Assembly: GCA_964036155.1 (NCBI GenBank)
Contig: OZ038423.1
Span: forward strand, 5,161,249-5,225,248
DNA: 64,000 bases
Source of the DNA: Diploscapter coronatus
Lineage: Eukaryota; Nematoda; Chromadorea; Rhabditida; Rhabditidae
Reading direction: 5' to 3'
The notes beneath the pieces were generated by a model. The model saw nothing but the letters and a program-made list of their open reading frames with translations, was not told the DNA's origin and made no database searches. Shown here in pieces: positions 13,344 to 24,566 of this stretch (position 1 is its first letter; each line of letters opens with the position of its first letter). Both the position numbers and the translations under genes were made by a program.

Positions 13344-16300
13344 TTACGCAATAAGATGTGGTGACGTAAACATGATTCCGCAGGTCGAAACGAGAATGAA
13401 TAACGTGAACATGAACAGGCACATTCTGTCGACCACCATCGCGGCAAACTTCCAGTCATTCTGCGATTGCTCGTCCTGAAAATGAATTTAGAAAGTTTCG
13501 TCAGAAAGGAACAGACCCTCTCATCTTCCTCCATTTTCTTTCGCATCACTTGGATTTGTCCTCCAATATTCTTCAATTCGAGACACGCTTTCTGCATCGA
13601 TCGGTTCATTTCAGTGAATACCGTCGCTGAAATAGTACGAGATCGATGCTATAATTTACGAAATGAATTTGGTTCCGTAAAATAAAGATGAATAGATAAA
13701 TATTCCAATTCTCATCCACTATATCGAATCCACAGCTTTGCATTAGTCAATTGATGATTTTCTTTGAAGACGTCTACACACCTTCATAACTCAGATTGGA
13801 AAAAATATATTTTACGTTGATCTTCATTATTCTTACTGTTATCATCCGAGTCGCACATTGATTTGACGAAAATGTTCGGTGGCGGTCGAGGAAATTCGGA
13901 CCGCAATCGACTTTGACCGCTTTCCAAGCACAACGATGTCGTCATACTGTATTGATTCGGATTGTTGTCTAGGATAGTTGATTAGAATTATTTTTGATTT
14001 TCTCATACATTTAATGTTATTGTTGCCAATTTCAGTAGCTTTTATGAATCTGAGCAGAGAATTGGTGTCGAAACTCGAGTGCGCCTGGTCTGCTCCAAGC
14101 AACGCTGCTTTATCGCACCTTTTCCCAGGTTTTCGAGCTTCTTTCTCTTTCAATTCTGCCTAAAACTTCCTTCGATCTTTTACAAATTCCATTTTGAATT
14201 CACCTTGATAATATTTTTATTGAAGAGCGTTGTCCCAGGCCTTCTCATCATCAGCATCCACGGTAGCCAGATCAGAAGACACTTTCGGAGCTAAATTTCA
14301 ATCTCTCATTCCGGTAGTTCTTTTATTTTTCTTACGAATGGACTCATTTCATGAGTTTCAGGCCGTCGGTTGTGCAGATTCAAAACTAGCACCGTGAAGA
14401 CCACTGAGGCTGAGACAACCAACATGCAGCACGAGAAGAAGGCACCTGTAAGTTGAAAGACTTGTTCCTTGAAGAATCGTTGCATTTTCCGAATCCATTC
14501 AAACACAAACCTATGAGCGGAACGGCTTCAGAAGTCGGAGGTGTCATCTCTGCGACCATGCTTAGGAAGAGGCACACAGACAGCAGAATGGTAATTTCTA
14601 CAAATGTCAAAGGTAACTAGAACGAGGCAGCGAAGTTGTGTTACCCAAAGTAATCTTCTCTCCAGCATCTGGAGGTAGCGTGAAACCGAGAACTGTCATC
14701 AAAGAAATCAGGAAAGAAGGAATGATCAAGTTGAAGCCTAAAATTTGAAAACGAGAATTTTTCTTGATATCTGAGCTCACCATAATAGAGAGTACGCCGT
14801 TGAATGATAAGATAAAAGTAAAGTGAGGGATATGGCTCGCCGTCAAATACATTCGTTTCGTTTCGAGCAGGAACTGCTGAAAGTTGACAATTTGATGATG
14901 AGCAAGAGTGAAAATTGGGAAACCTCGTGAAATTATGACATTAGTAAAATTATGGAAAAGAGAAAAACCTCATGATGCCATTAACTCCCTATTCAATTTT
15001 TCTTGGCTTTAGATGCATTATCACGCGATTTCCAAAAAAAGATCTAATTTTCCCGCCTAAAAGATTCCATTCTCCGTTCTGGACGTAATATTGAATGTCA
15101 ATTCCTTGTTCGGAGACATTTGCCCCTTCGGGTCCATTTATTCGCAGATCGATGAAATTTCCCGAATATGTCCAACTTCCGAACTGAAAGGAGGAAACAT
15201 GATTTCTAATATCCCTCATTCTTTTTGTCCATGAGCTGACATATCAGCCATTTCATCTCTATTTCATCCTCCTTCTTTTTTCCCTCTTCAATGATCTTCG
15301 TATTCGTTTCCTTATTCGGTGCACATTGTGCGTTTCTAGCATTTCTACTCTCAAATCCTTCAGCCATTTGTCATCTGAGGATTAGTCGCGATTTGTGAGC
15401 AGCCAGATGCACAAACAGAACAATGAATTACGAAAGGGGTTACTAATTACAAATCACAAACATCGCATAACGATACAAATTGATATAATATGCTTGAGAA
15501 TACAGCGCTTCTAACAGTTAGTAGGCAATTGGTATGCAACGAGGAAAGCTTTGCACTGCCAACAACAATTTTCTGACTCGAACAGAAAAGGCCTGAAATC
15601 ATGAAAAGTTACCTTGAGATGACACATTTGCTGAACAAACTGTTGTTGAAAACAAATGGTCGAAATTACAAAATAAACCTCATCGAAGGGAAAGTAGGTT
15701 ATGTCGATCTTGCATGACAACTTTAGAATTCCTGGTGGAACCTCAAGAATAAAAAAGATTCACAAGATTAGAGAAAGAAAAATGTTACTTGAAGCACGTT
15801 TCCTGTGTTTGAAACGACGTAATTCACTGGATATGTGCTATCGAAATTCTCATCTGCAGAATTGTAGAGAAGAACCTGAGAAAATTAACGGTCTCCATGT
15901 TGACAATGCTGAATTTCAGAATAATTGGAACTCTAACTTACGTCCGGACGCCAAATCTGAAATTTTAGTTTAAAATATTTTTATCCTTAAAGGTATTTAA
16001 CCGCATTAGCGCTTCCCGGATATCGTATGTCTCGAATGCCTCCGTATTCTGATGGCTCCCAAACCAATTTATAATCTGTCCATTGGTATTCGATCCAAGC
16101 TACCAGAGTTATCACTTGATTTTTCTCGTCCTAAAAATTTACCATGATGCTATGGAATAATTGTCCCCAACTTACGACGTCTAAAATTTGCTGAAGATAG
16201 ATTTTGACGGTGACTACGAGTGGCTGACTCGAATTAGCTACCGGTCTTTCATAGGGGTCATAATTGTGTCGTAAATCAGAGAGCAGACGATATTCCTCTG

Positions 16301-16367
16301 GGCTGCATTGAGCACAGAGTAAGCATATCCAGAGCAATAGATAAATCCTAATGCATCGTGAGATTAC
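13344..16367 (-). CDS. nicotinic acetylcholine receptor-type Cys-loop subunit, ACR-16 group, non-alpha
   Basis: Exons in transcript order: 16367-16176, 16130-16002, 15956-15942, 15875-15789, 15741-15679, 15630-15613, 15183-15057, 14876-14781, 14737-14645, 14597-14511, 14445-14336, 14290-14204, 14159-14009, 13968-13837, 13626-13517, 13475-13344 (about 542 residues). Visible are a hydrophobic leader ([12 protein letters not shown]), [14 protein letters not shown], and a Cys-loop with exactly 13 residues between cysteines (about 151 and 165). Further on are M1 ([19 protein letters not shown]), [11 protein letters not shown] before M2, [13 protein letters not shown], an M3, a long basic/Ser loop and M4 ending SPHLIA. 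The loop-C position reads [10 protein letters not shown] with no vicinal Cys pair, so it is a non-alpha subunit. In worms the ACR-16 group non-alpha members are, to my knowledge, EAT-2, ACR-9 and ACR-14. It is expected at the plasma membrane of muscle or neurons as part of a pentameric cation channel. No ATG lies in the first exon; the start must be in an upstream exon I could not fix. Confidence 0.93.
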
Positions 16368-17616
16368 CTGAAACTTGTTTTTTGAGAATCGATGCTAGGG
16401 TTTATGAATATCCACTCTCGTGAAGATAGAATGGATTTGAGGTTTGATATAACAGGCAATTCGAGTATGAACTGAATTCGCAGTTTCACTTGTTTGAACT
16501 ACTTGAAAAGCATGGTCATTTAGGGGGGGTTTTTTTTTTTTTCAAAAATTCATTTCTTACCACATTCGTGTTGCATTTTCGCATTGTCGAGAGTCAATTT
16601 GCCAGATTTAATCTCATCGAGTAATTTTTACTCGTCGTTTTCTTAACCTTCGAGACTGCAGAGTTTAGTCGATTGCGTCATAGGGCAGATTAGAATTGAG
16701 CAGAAATGCAGCAGTGGAGTGAGCGAGAAAGCCGAATGTGGAAATTGACCGGCAGAAGTCGATGTCAAGCAGGACTCTGCTTATTTCGACCTTCCTTCCT
16801 TCTTTGTCCTAGCAATGATAGCTCCTTTTGGGCATCTTTTCCCCTCCTCATTCTCTTGCTATTCCTCCCAAAACAGATAATCGCCTCTGTGGGAATTGAC
16901 TCCAATTCTTCCTATTTTCGCTGCCCATTCCACTTCATCCAGAACACCGCACGTTTTTCAGAGATTCAAAAAAATTGAGCCATTCAATTGAATCCGAACG
17001 TTTTTTAAGGAATCTCATCAAGTTGATTTCAAACACGGTGGTCCCAAATTGTATTTCAAAGACGTTTATTTTCATCCAAACACATCTTTATATAAAAAAA
17101 AGTTTTCAAAGGATAAATTACAAACCGAGTATTAATGAGACAAAAGCTGAAAGAACCGAGTTGAAATTTGACAATTTTATACAAGCAACGACAATAATGC
17201 TTGTTTGATTCAGAAACTGAGCACATGAAATATCATTCGAAAACGAAACGCTCTCTGTATTAATATGATGTGCACCATTCAAGTTACAAAAAGCTTCGAA
17301 TAACTTGGAATCTCGTAATCCGTTCAGAAATTTCGTTAAATTCCAGAAAACGTATTTATTTTAGTCTCCGAGTTATCCTCATGTTTACTACTTAAATTTT
17401 AAAATGCCTATAAATTGTTGATTGAATCGTAAGTGACTCGCATTAGGATAATTCAAAAATACCTATCGGGTTTTGGCAAATAGTAAATGATCACGAGCAA
17501 AAATTTGAGTGAAGTAATTCATTTTAAATAGTGAGGGGAGGTTATGTATCACCAGGTCAAAACAAAAAGAACACCGTAAGCTGGTAAATGCAGAATAGAT
17601 GGAGATTTTTAACAAT
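16368..17616. other. interval between receptor 5' end and Elongin-B-like 3' end
   Basis: It should contain the promoter and first exon of the minus-strand receptor gene and the 3' UTR of the minus-strand Elongin-B-like gene (minus-strand AATAAA at 17355-17360). A short ORF at 16706-16978 on + has no recognisable domain. Nothing else is supportable. Confidence 0.4.
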
Positions 17617-18355
17617 TTATGTCTCATCTTCGGTTTTATTTCGAGGCATCGGTGTTATGATCAGTTCCTGATCCGTTTTATAAAGCATTCCTAATTGTCC
17701 GGGAGTGATCACCTAAAAATTTCAAAGGTGAAAACTATCCAACACTTAGAAGAGGTACATTTGTTCTTGATCCAGTAAACCCAGATTCGTATAGTGATTT
17801 TTTATCTTCCAAAAACGGTCCTTGATTGTGGTCATTGTTTAGTTTACACAATTGAAAGCTCGATAGTCTTAACTGAAATTTAGAATTTTTGAATAATATT
17901 TTCTTATTTTAGCAGGAGAATTAGAAATTTCAACTTCTTGAAAGGTGATTATGCTTTTCTGGAATCTTTAATCTAATAATATGCGACTTTATAACATTCA
18001 CAATTTTTATTCCAAAAAATAGAAGAATGTTTTCGTTTAGCGAAAAGTTTCAATGGCATCTCCTATTCTTTTTTAACCAATCCCATCTCAAATTTATTTC
18101 TAACATTCGGCTATCTCACTAAAATCCGATGTGTACTCAGAAAAATAAAAATGAACTGTACTTACACCTAGAATTTGAGCAACGGATTTCTTCAAATCTG
18201 CACACGATTGTCGTGTCCTTCCTTCTACGAAAACGTGCAGTTTTTCTCGTCGAACTTCGAAGAATAACATTTCATCCGGGACAAGCTGATAAAGGAAAGT
18301 TTTAAGTTTTCCTCGTTTACAAGCAAAAGTTAAAAGATAAACTACTTACAGACAT
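17617..18355 (-). CDS. short Elongin-B-like ubiquitin-fold protein
   Basis: Exons: 18355-18350 (start codon plus one codon), 18285-18166, 17712-17617; 73 residues. The product has the N-terminal half of the Elongin B pattern: MLFFEVRREKLHVFVEG, then ADLKKSVAQIL, then PGQLGMLYKTDQELI, matching the VFLxIRRxKxxxF...ELKxxVxxIL...QxLYKxDQxL layout of Elongin B/ubiquitin-like domains. It then ends TPMPRNKTEDET, so the second half of Elongin B (~118 residues) is missing. Elongin B pairs with Elongin C in VHL- and SOCS-box E3 ligases; that role is not assured here. A spliced-leader acceptor-like TTTTCAG lies 36 bases before the ATG. Alternatively these exons are the C-terminal tail of the upstream glutamate transporter, because the splice phases would also fit (phase 0 into 18391). 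Confidence 0.55.
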
Positions 18356-20151
18356 TTCCGGGCCAATTCGGATGATTTTATAGTTATCCTGAAAATATTG
18401 CAATTTTGTATGAGTAGTTTCCGACAAGAGAGTTTGGATAAGATAAGAATTTACAATTTAGAGAAATGAAATATCGACCGATTTGAGCGGAAATATCACG
18501 TGAATCGATGACAACTCACTTGCTTTTGACCTCTAAAGTGAAAAATCGACTGATCACATGAAACTGTGAAGAGAAATTGAGAAACAGAAAGACAAGTGGT
18601 CGAGGATTGGAGTGAAAAAGCGAGTAAATAGCAGCAAAATGAAGTAGAAATTAAAAGTGTAGTGAAAGCAACGCGTAAATGCAGTGCGAATCGCATGATA
18701 ACTCATTTGCTGCAGCAAATAACGCGCAAATATCACATGAAATCTCTGATACAAAATTCGTAGTCGTAGGAATTTCAGATATCGAGTAAAACCTCACAAA
18801 GTAACAACCGTAAGTGTCGAGATGTCACTACTTTACAACTATAGAAACGTAGGAGTTGATATTTTCAGCATAATTTCTGACAAAGTGCCGAGAAAAACGA
18901 GATAATGAAGTGATTTTCATTATTTCGAAACGTACAAGTTTAGATGACATTTTGAATCATTCAAATTCTTTGAAATATCTTCATGCAATCTGTTTCATAA
19001 ATGTTCAGCAGATGTTTTTATTCAAATTTCAAAATACAAAGCCTAAAAACTTTTCAAACGAGAAAATGGTTTTTGTTCTAATCAGGTAAGATTGGATTTA
19101 ATCTGAAAAATTACAAGGTAAGCATTTCGACTTGTTTTTATTTATTTTAAATCGCAGCAGTTTCTTTTCTCCTACGGAGAAATATCTATTTCAGAACTGT
19201 AATAGAAAGAAAAAAAACGAACCAATTCAAAAATTTCCCAATGAAACTATTAAAATGTTCCCTAATTAGACCCATATCAAGCAAGTTAAATGAAATCCTG
19301 ACTATTGCGGAACTTGACTAATTTCATACTGGCTTTTCACTATGATGCCATACAAAAGTCGTCATGAACCGTCTCTTTAGCGTAGCGTACTCAATTGGTC
19401 CCCAGGAATTTTTTGAAAGTTCGAAATTTTCAATTTTCTCATGTGATGAAAAGTTTTTAGAAATTCTGAAAACACCGTAAATGGAATCGAATTGAGCTAA
19501 GACTTGGCAGACTTTCATGATTTGATCACCCCGATACGTGTATAAATTTCAACTGAATCTGATCACTTTAAGTGGATGAATCAGCGACGAACCCAAGATT
19601 TTGTTACAATTGATCGAATAGTTTATTAGATTGCTAAATAGCAGGGGTGTACAAAAATCTAATTTTTGATTTGAATTGTGCATCAGCGTTTAACGAGTAT
19701 CAATCTAAATTTGCGTTCGTTTGCGTTAAATTTTCTCAATTTTAGGCCTAAAATGCCCAAAGATTAATCCAACTTCACACAAATCAAGCTAAAATATGGC
19801 AGGATTTTGCTAAATTATTCATTTGTATAAATATTTTATCAATATTTCAATAGTTTAAAATTATAACGCGAAATAACGCAATTGACCTAATTTTGCATTT
19901 AACCTAATGGCATTGTCGAATTTGCATGTGCATGTGCTTTCTGAAAGTTACCACAAAAAGTGCGTTTTGTATTAGAGCTATTAATAACGCGTTATCTTTG
20001 TACACCCCTGATAAATATATTGTCAAATATTTTACAGATGACTTTCCCGAATATGTTGGTTTCCGTTCTCTGCTAACCTCTGCTGCATTTTACTTTTAGA
20101 ACGGAATCTCTAAACCTAAGTATCTTTGTGGAAACAAGATTTTAGGATAAA
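18356..20151. other. interval between transporter stop and Elongin-B-like start, holding a transposon
   Basis: It contains the hAT-like element at 19642-20010. Several minus-strand ORFs (18496-18754, 19324-19518) show no domain. A minus-strand AATAAA (19622-19627) could end the transporter transcript. If the transporter is spliced to the downstream exons, this is a 1.8 kb intron. Confidence 0.4.
19642..20010. mobile_element. non-autonomous hAT-like DNA transposon (MITE), 369 bp
   Basis: Perfect 14-base terminal inverted repeats, CAGGGGTGTACAAA at 19642 and its reverse complement ending at 20010. The ends match the CAGGGG-type termini of hAT elements. The flanking 8-mers are CTAAATAG and ATAAATAT, which share 6 of 8 positions, as expected of an aged 8-base hAT target-site duplication. 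The interior is AT-rich with no transposase ORF, so it needs a transposase in trans. It is inserted just downstream of (or in the last intron of) the glutamate transporter. Confidence 0.8.
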
Positions 20152-22472
20152 CTAAGTTGAACTTGCTTGGAAACTTTCAATCATTACCTCATGCAGATAT
20201 TCAACTACAGATGCAGCGAAGCCATCGCCAACTACATTCACCGCTGTTCTAATTCGATCGCTAGAATAGAATGACGTTCAAAATCGAGCAATTTCTGTAG
20301 TCTTACATGAACCAATCGACGGTGAAGAGCAAAGCGACATCTGATGTAGGAAGTCCGACGGAGTTCAGTATGACGAGGATCGAGACGAGTCCTGCTGGAA
20401 CTGAATTCACTCCGATCGATGCCATCGTAGATGTCACACTAAAATTGGTAGCATAAAAATTATTGGTGCCAACAATACGGTGCATATTTTTAACGCTACC
20501 CCTAATTCTGAAATATATGAGGAATATTAAAATTACCAAATCGACAAAATCTTCGAGAATGTCAATGGAATTCCGTGCTTTTGTGCAATAAACATTGCGC
20601 CGACAGCTTCATATAGAGCATTTCCGTCCTTGGAGTTTTATTGATGCAAGTGTTTTCTCAAAATTTTCTTACGACGTTAATTGTAGCACCCAACGGGAAG
20701 ACAAATCTGGCGATATTCGGGTTGATGGCTAATTTATTCTCTGCACACTCGATTGAAACCGGTAATGTTGCACCTCTGAAAATTGACAGTGTAAATTAGT
20801 CGTCAAAGGTGATAAAATCATAGCATGGCATTTCGAGGTTCGACATATTGGAAATCGAGCTAAAATAGAACTCGCTAGGCAATCGAATTTGAGTTCCGGA
20901 TCGAAAGTTTACATATTCTTAGATGAATGAATTACCCAGATGCAGTTCCAACTGTCGTTACGAAGGCCTGTAACATTCCTTTGAAAACCGTCAAAGGATT
21001 TCTCATAGTAATGCAGACATAGAGAAGTGGTATCACGATGTAGCCGTGGACGAATAGGCAGATGAAAACTGTCAGAACAAACCTGAACTTGGATCGGAAT
21101 CGACAATAAATTCAACTTAAGCTACCAAGACATTTCTGTTACAGTCCCTTCAGGATCCTTGAGCTCTGCTATATTTCCTGCTATCAAAGACGTGATTCCA
21201 ATTGGAGCAAACCTAAGAAGCAGCAAACTAATAAAGTTTTGCTTAAGGCGGACTCTTTGTAGGACTCAAACAACGATTCAAGGAATATTGCACTGGTGCG
21301 AAAGTCCTCAAAACCGGATAAGACCCATATGATTGGATACCTTAGTGGACCCTAACTAGGATCCACTAAGGTGTATCCGGCTTGGAGGACTTTGTACCAG
21401 TGTGTTCTTTTGTTTGAGTTTTATAAAGAGTGATCTTAATGACAATTTGCATGACTATCTAGAAGCTTCGCCGTAACACAATACTGTAACATGAGAAATA
21501 AGTTATGAAAAAGATAGAACAATCCAATAATGTGACATGACTTTAGACTGTTGTAGAGTATCTAAATTTACTGACCACATGACAACCGAAACCCACGACA
21601 TTATGGCCTCGTCGAGAGCCGAGAAAAAGTCGATCAGAACACGGAAATTCGAAGGTCGACGAGATAGAACCATTCCAAAAATGGTGCAAAATGCAACAAT
21701 TCCTGGAAAAAGTAATGGGGTTTTGCCAATTGATCTAATTTCCCAAACCTAAAACGTTCGGTCCTCTCACGTGTTTCTCAATTTTGACATTCTCGCCTTT
21801 ATCATTGACTTCCCAGTCGATTTGGACTCGTTCGAAGGTCGCTTGAATTAGATTTTCTGGGAATAGGCTTCTAGAAAAATCGTCAAATCAAAATCATATC
21901 TATTTCTGGAGAACTACTTCACAAGCTCCATAAAAGTTTCAGCTGCCGGGACTTCAGTTGCGTTATTGAATGTGTGCTGAATTTCTCGTGTCATGGCGTC
22001 TCCAGGGTTGATCAGCAGAGTTACAAAAACGGCTAACTGGAAAATGGCTCATTCTTTGAAGTAATACTTGAGTTTACAAGTGAAGCCAATGTAGCAGTGA
22101 AAAAATAATATGCAGCTGTAAATAATCCTAAACGAGTCGATTCTTTCGGGTCCATTTTTGCGAGAGCAGAAATTAGTGATGATATGACGACGGGAAGAAT
22201 CATCATTTTCAGGAGCTAAAGTTTTTTTTTTTAATTTAAAAATGTAAATAAAAGTACCTGCATGAAAATTTTCCCAGGAAACTGCAGAATTACAATTTGA
22301 TTCTAAATGTGTTCTTTCGAACAAGAACATATTCATTCCTTACCGGAGATAACTCATAAAATCGAAGTCCGATTCCAAGGAAGGTTCCGAAGAAAACGCT
22401 TCCGATGGTCAAAAGCAGAAGAATATTTTCTCGAAGCCACGATTTTCGACGTTTCTGTGGCTCTGGTGGCAT
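20152..22472 (-). CDS. excitatory amino-acid (glutamate) transporter, SLC1 family, GLT-like
   Basis: Exons: 22472-22344, 22302-22258, 22215-22078, 22036-21918, 21870-21771, 21748-21576, 21212-21126, 21082-20936, 20775-20673, 20628-20537, 20438-20307, 20260-20152; 457 residues. The start codon follows an acceptor-like AATTCAG by 26 bases. Family features in order: cytosolic KRRKSWLREN then TM1, FPGKIFMQ and LLKMMILPVV (TM2), SALAKMDP, an extracellular loop with a glycosylation site (NNAT), HP1 region GTASGGATLP at ~308-318, TM7 motif NVDGNALYEAV at ~346, HP2 ASIGVNSVPAGLV at ~383, TM8 DRIRTAVNVVGDGF at ~424. It should clear glutamate with Na+/H+/K+ coupling at the plasma membrane. The canonical SSSS and NMDG motifs are altered and HP2 looks one residue shorter than usual, so transport may differ. 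The C-terminus is uncertain: the last exon may splice at 20188 to downstream exons instead of stopping at 20152. Confidence 0.9.
21243..21438. repeat. imperfect foldback (inverted-repeat) element in a transporter intron
   Basis: The intron 21213-21575 contains two arms that pair along most of their length. ACTCTTTGTAGGACTCAAAC pairs with the complement of the stretch ending at 21431. CACTGGTGCGAAAGTCCTC pairs with GAGGACTTTGTACCAGTG. An inner stem CCTTAGTGGA/TCCACTAAGG surrounds a short loop near 21350. It has no coding capacity. A MITE-like origin is inferred. Confidence 0.75.
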
Positions 22473-24566
22473 GAGGACTTCGGTATTTGACGGGGCTGAA
22501 TTCGAATTTAGAATTATCGATGAAGAAACAGACCTAGAGAAGAACGATCGTCAGAAACCCTTGCGATCTACATCCAGAACTTTTTTTTTAAACGTTCCTA
22601 TTTTCAGTCTACTATTAGTCTAAATTTTGACCAGTGCGACCTGCTATCATAACTATAAATTCGTTATTGCGACCTACCCCCCGTATATTTTCTTCGCCTG
22701 ACGAAAGTGCTCCCTAGGCTTGTAAATAAAGAATCAAGAAGGTTAGGATCTACTGTGTAGAAGATTCGAGCCTTTACTGGGCTATGACTGGGTATTTTTT
22801 ACCCGAACTGAACTCGAACTGGTCTTGGATATGATACATATTTTGCCCGATAATTTTTAACTCAGCTAGATTTCGAAACTGGCCCAGGCCAGGTAAAGAT
22901 CAAACACATACACACAGTCAGAAAATGCCCTATCTAGTAAATCATTGCAAGTTATCAAATACCAAGTGCCTCGCGATGAAATATTGCCGATAAAAATCTT
23001 ATTTAGGTGTTTATCTTTTGCGTTGATCAAAATTTGAGTAAGTTTCGAAAACTCCTTTTGGAAGGCCGGACGAGATCACAGATGATAGGGTGAAGGTTAT
23101 TGTTTCTGCAGTAATGAATTACAAGATATATCATAAGTTAAAAATCTATATAACTTAAAATTTTGAAGTATTTTATCCTTTATTCTATGGAAATTAATTA
23201 TCCTCAAGGTCTCTTACTAATTGGCGAGACCGAAGAAATTTCATCTGCATCCGCGTATTCCAGAGGCGAATAGAATCGGGGGTTTTTCTTCGAAGTCATC
23301 TAAAACATGAGATGAAAAGCGAAGAAAGAAAAAGCAATTCTTTGCAAAAAGTATGAGGACTTCACAAAATTGTCGATACACATACTGGAAAACTCAGCTC
23401 CAGTACTGCTGTGTCATTGCATCGAATGTGAATGTGTTTGTTTTGCATAATCTGCAACAATCATCGCCAAAATGATGATATAACTTAGTAGTTTTGATTT
23501 ATTTATTGTAAATGAATAATTCGGGTTTCTATCGAACTTTATAACTTCTTTGTATAATAATGTGCTTGTATCTTCAGAAGTCAGCATTTTTCCTGAATAG
23601 ACCATAATTCGATTCATTTTCGATCATGCTTTGATTTTTTATTGAAAGTGAATGAGACAGAAAGGTGCAGTTTTTCAATTTAATATTTCTACATCTCTAT
23701 GTGCATTTTTTCCATTTAGTTTATTATTAACTCCTTGTTAGGTCCATGGTTTACCATTTCTATTTCTCTTGTATATCAATCGAGAAGATCTAGAAAAATT
23801 TTCCAAATATCATGATTTTCTAGAATATTTTTCCATCGCTTTATCAAGAATAGCACATGATATCAGGAATGTATCAATTGAATAGTTTTTGAAAACGATC
23901 AATTTTGTGTTTTGCTTGATAAAAATTTAGCAGACAATAATATCATCATTTTTCATTAGTATTATTAGCATAGTTTCACTAGGGAATATTTTAATTGCCA
24001 TATTTCATGTAAACACATCTAACGGTGATGCAATGTGTTACAACAATCAGAGAAGATAAAAGAATAGGAAAAGTTGAGAGAGAATTGTGAAAAGTTGTGC
24101 AAAAAGACTCGATTTATTGCTCGATTCTTCAGATTTCAGTGATTTCAATTTGAAGTTTGGCTTTGCAAACTGTTTTGTAGTAATTTTATCTGCAGCAGAT
24201 TTGTTTACTTTCGACTAATCAGATGTAGGGTTTCAGTGCACATTCCTATGAAATTTGTACTCAAAGAAGCATTATATGTTCAAAACTAAATTTATCTGAA
24301 CATTTTTATTTTCATTTTATGAAATGACGTTTGTGAATTCATCGATAAGGCTCTTTTCTCTCATTACTACTCGCTTTATGCGCAATTTGCTAATTGTCTC
24401 TGATAAGCATTGTAATATTTTTAGCGGCTTTTCCAGTCTTTTGCTTTTTCTGCGTGATAAGATCATTCAAAGGCTGCACACTTTTACACTCTCTAAGCCT
24501 TTTCTTATCATCACCCAATTTGCATTATTTAAAGCTTTTTATTATTCAATGATAATAATTTAGGGA
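22473..24566. other. divergent intergenic region between transporter and oxidase genes
   Basis: About 2.1 kb between a minus-strand and a plus-strand gene, so it should hold both promoters. The minus-strand frame upstream of the transporter ATG stays open for some codons, so a short upstream exon is possible. A small hairpin (GGGTA-T6-ACCC-like) lies near 22790. No supportable gene; ORFs at 23414-23617 and 24324-24563 show no family features. Confidence 0.4.

Noticed and set aside
16706..16978. 90-codon ORF with a hydrophobic middle
   Set aside because: No domain, no splice partners, and composition typical of pyrimidine-rich intergenic DNA.
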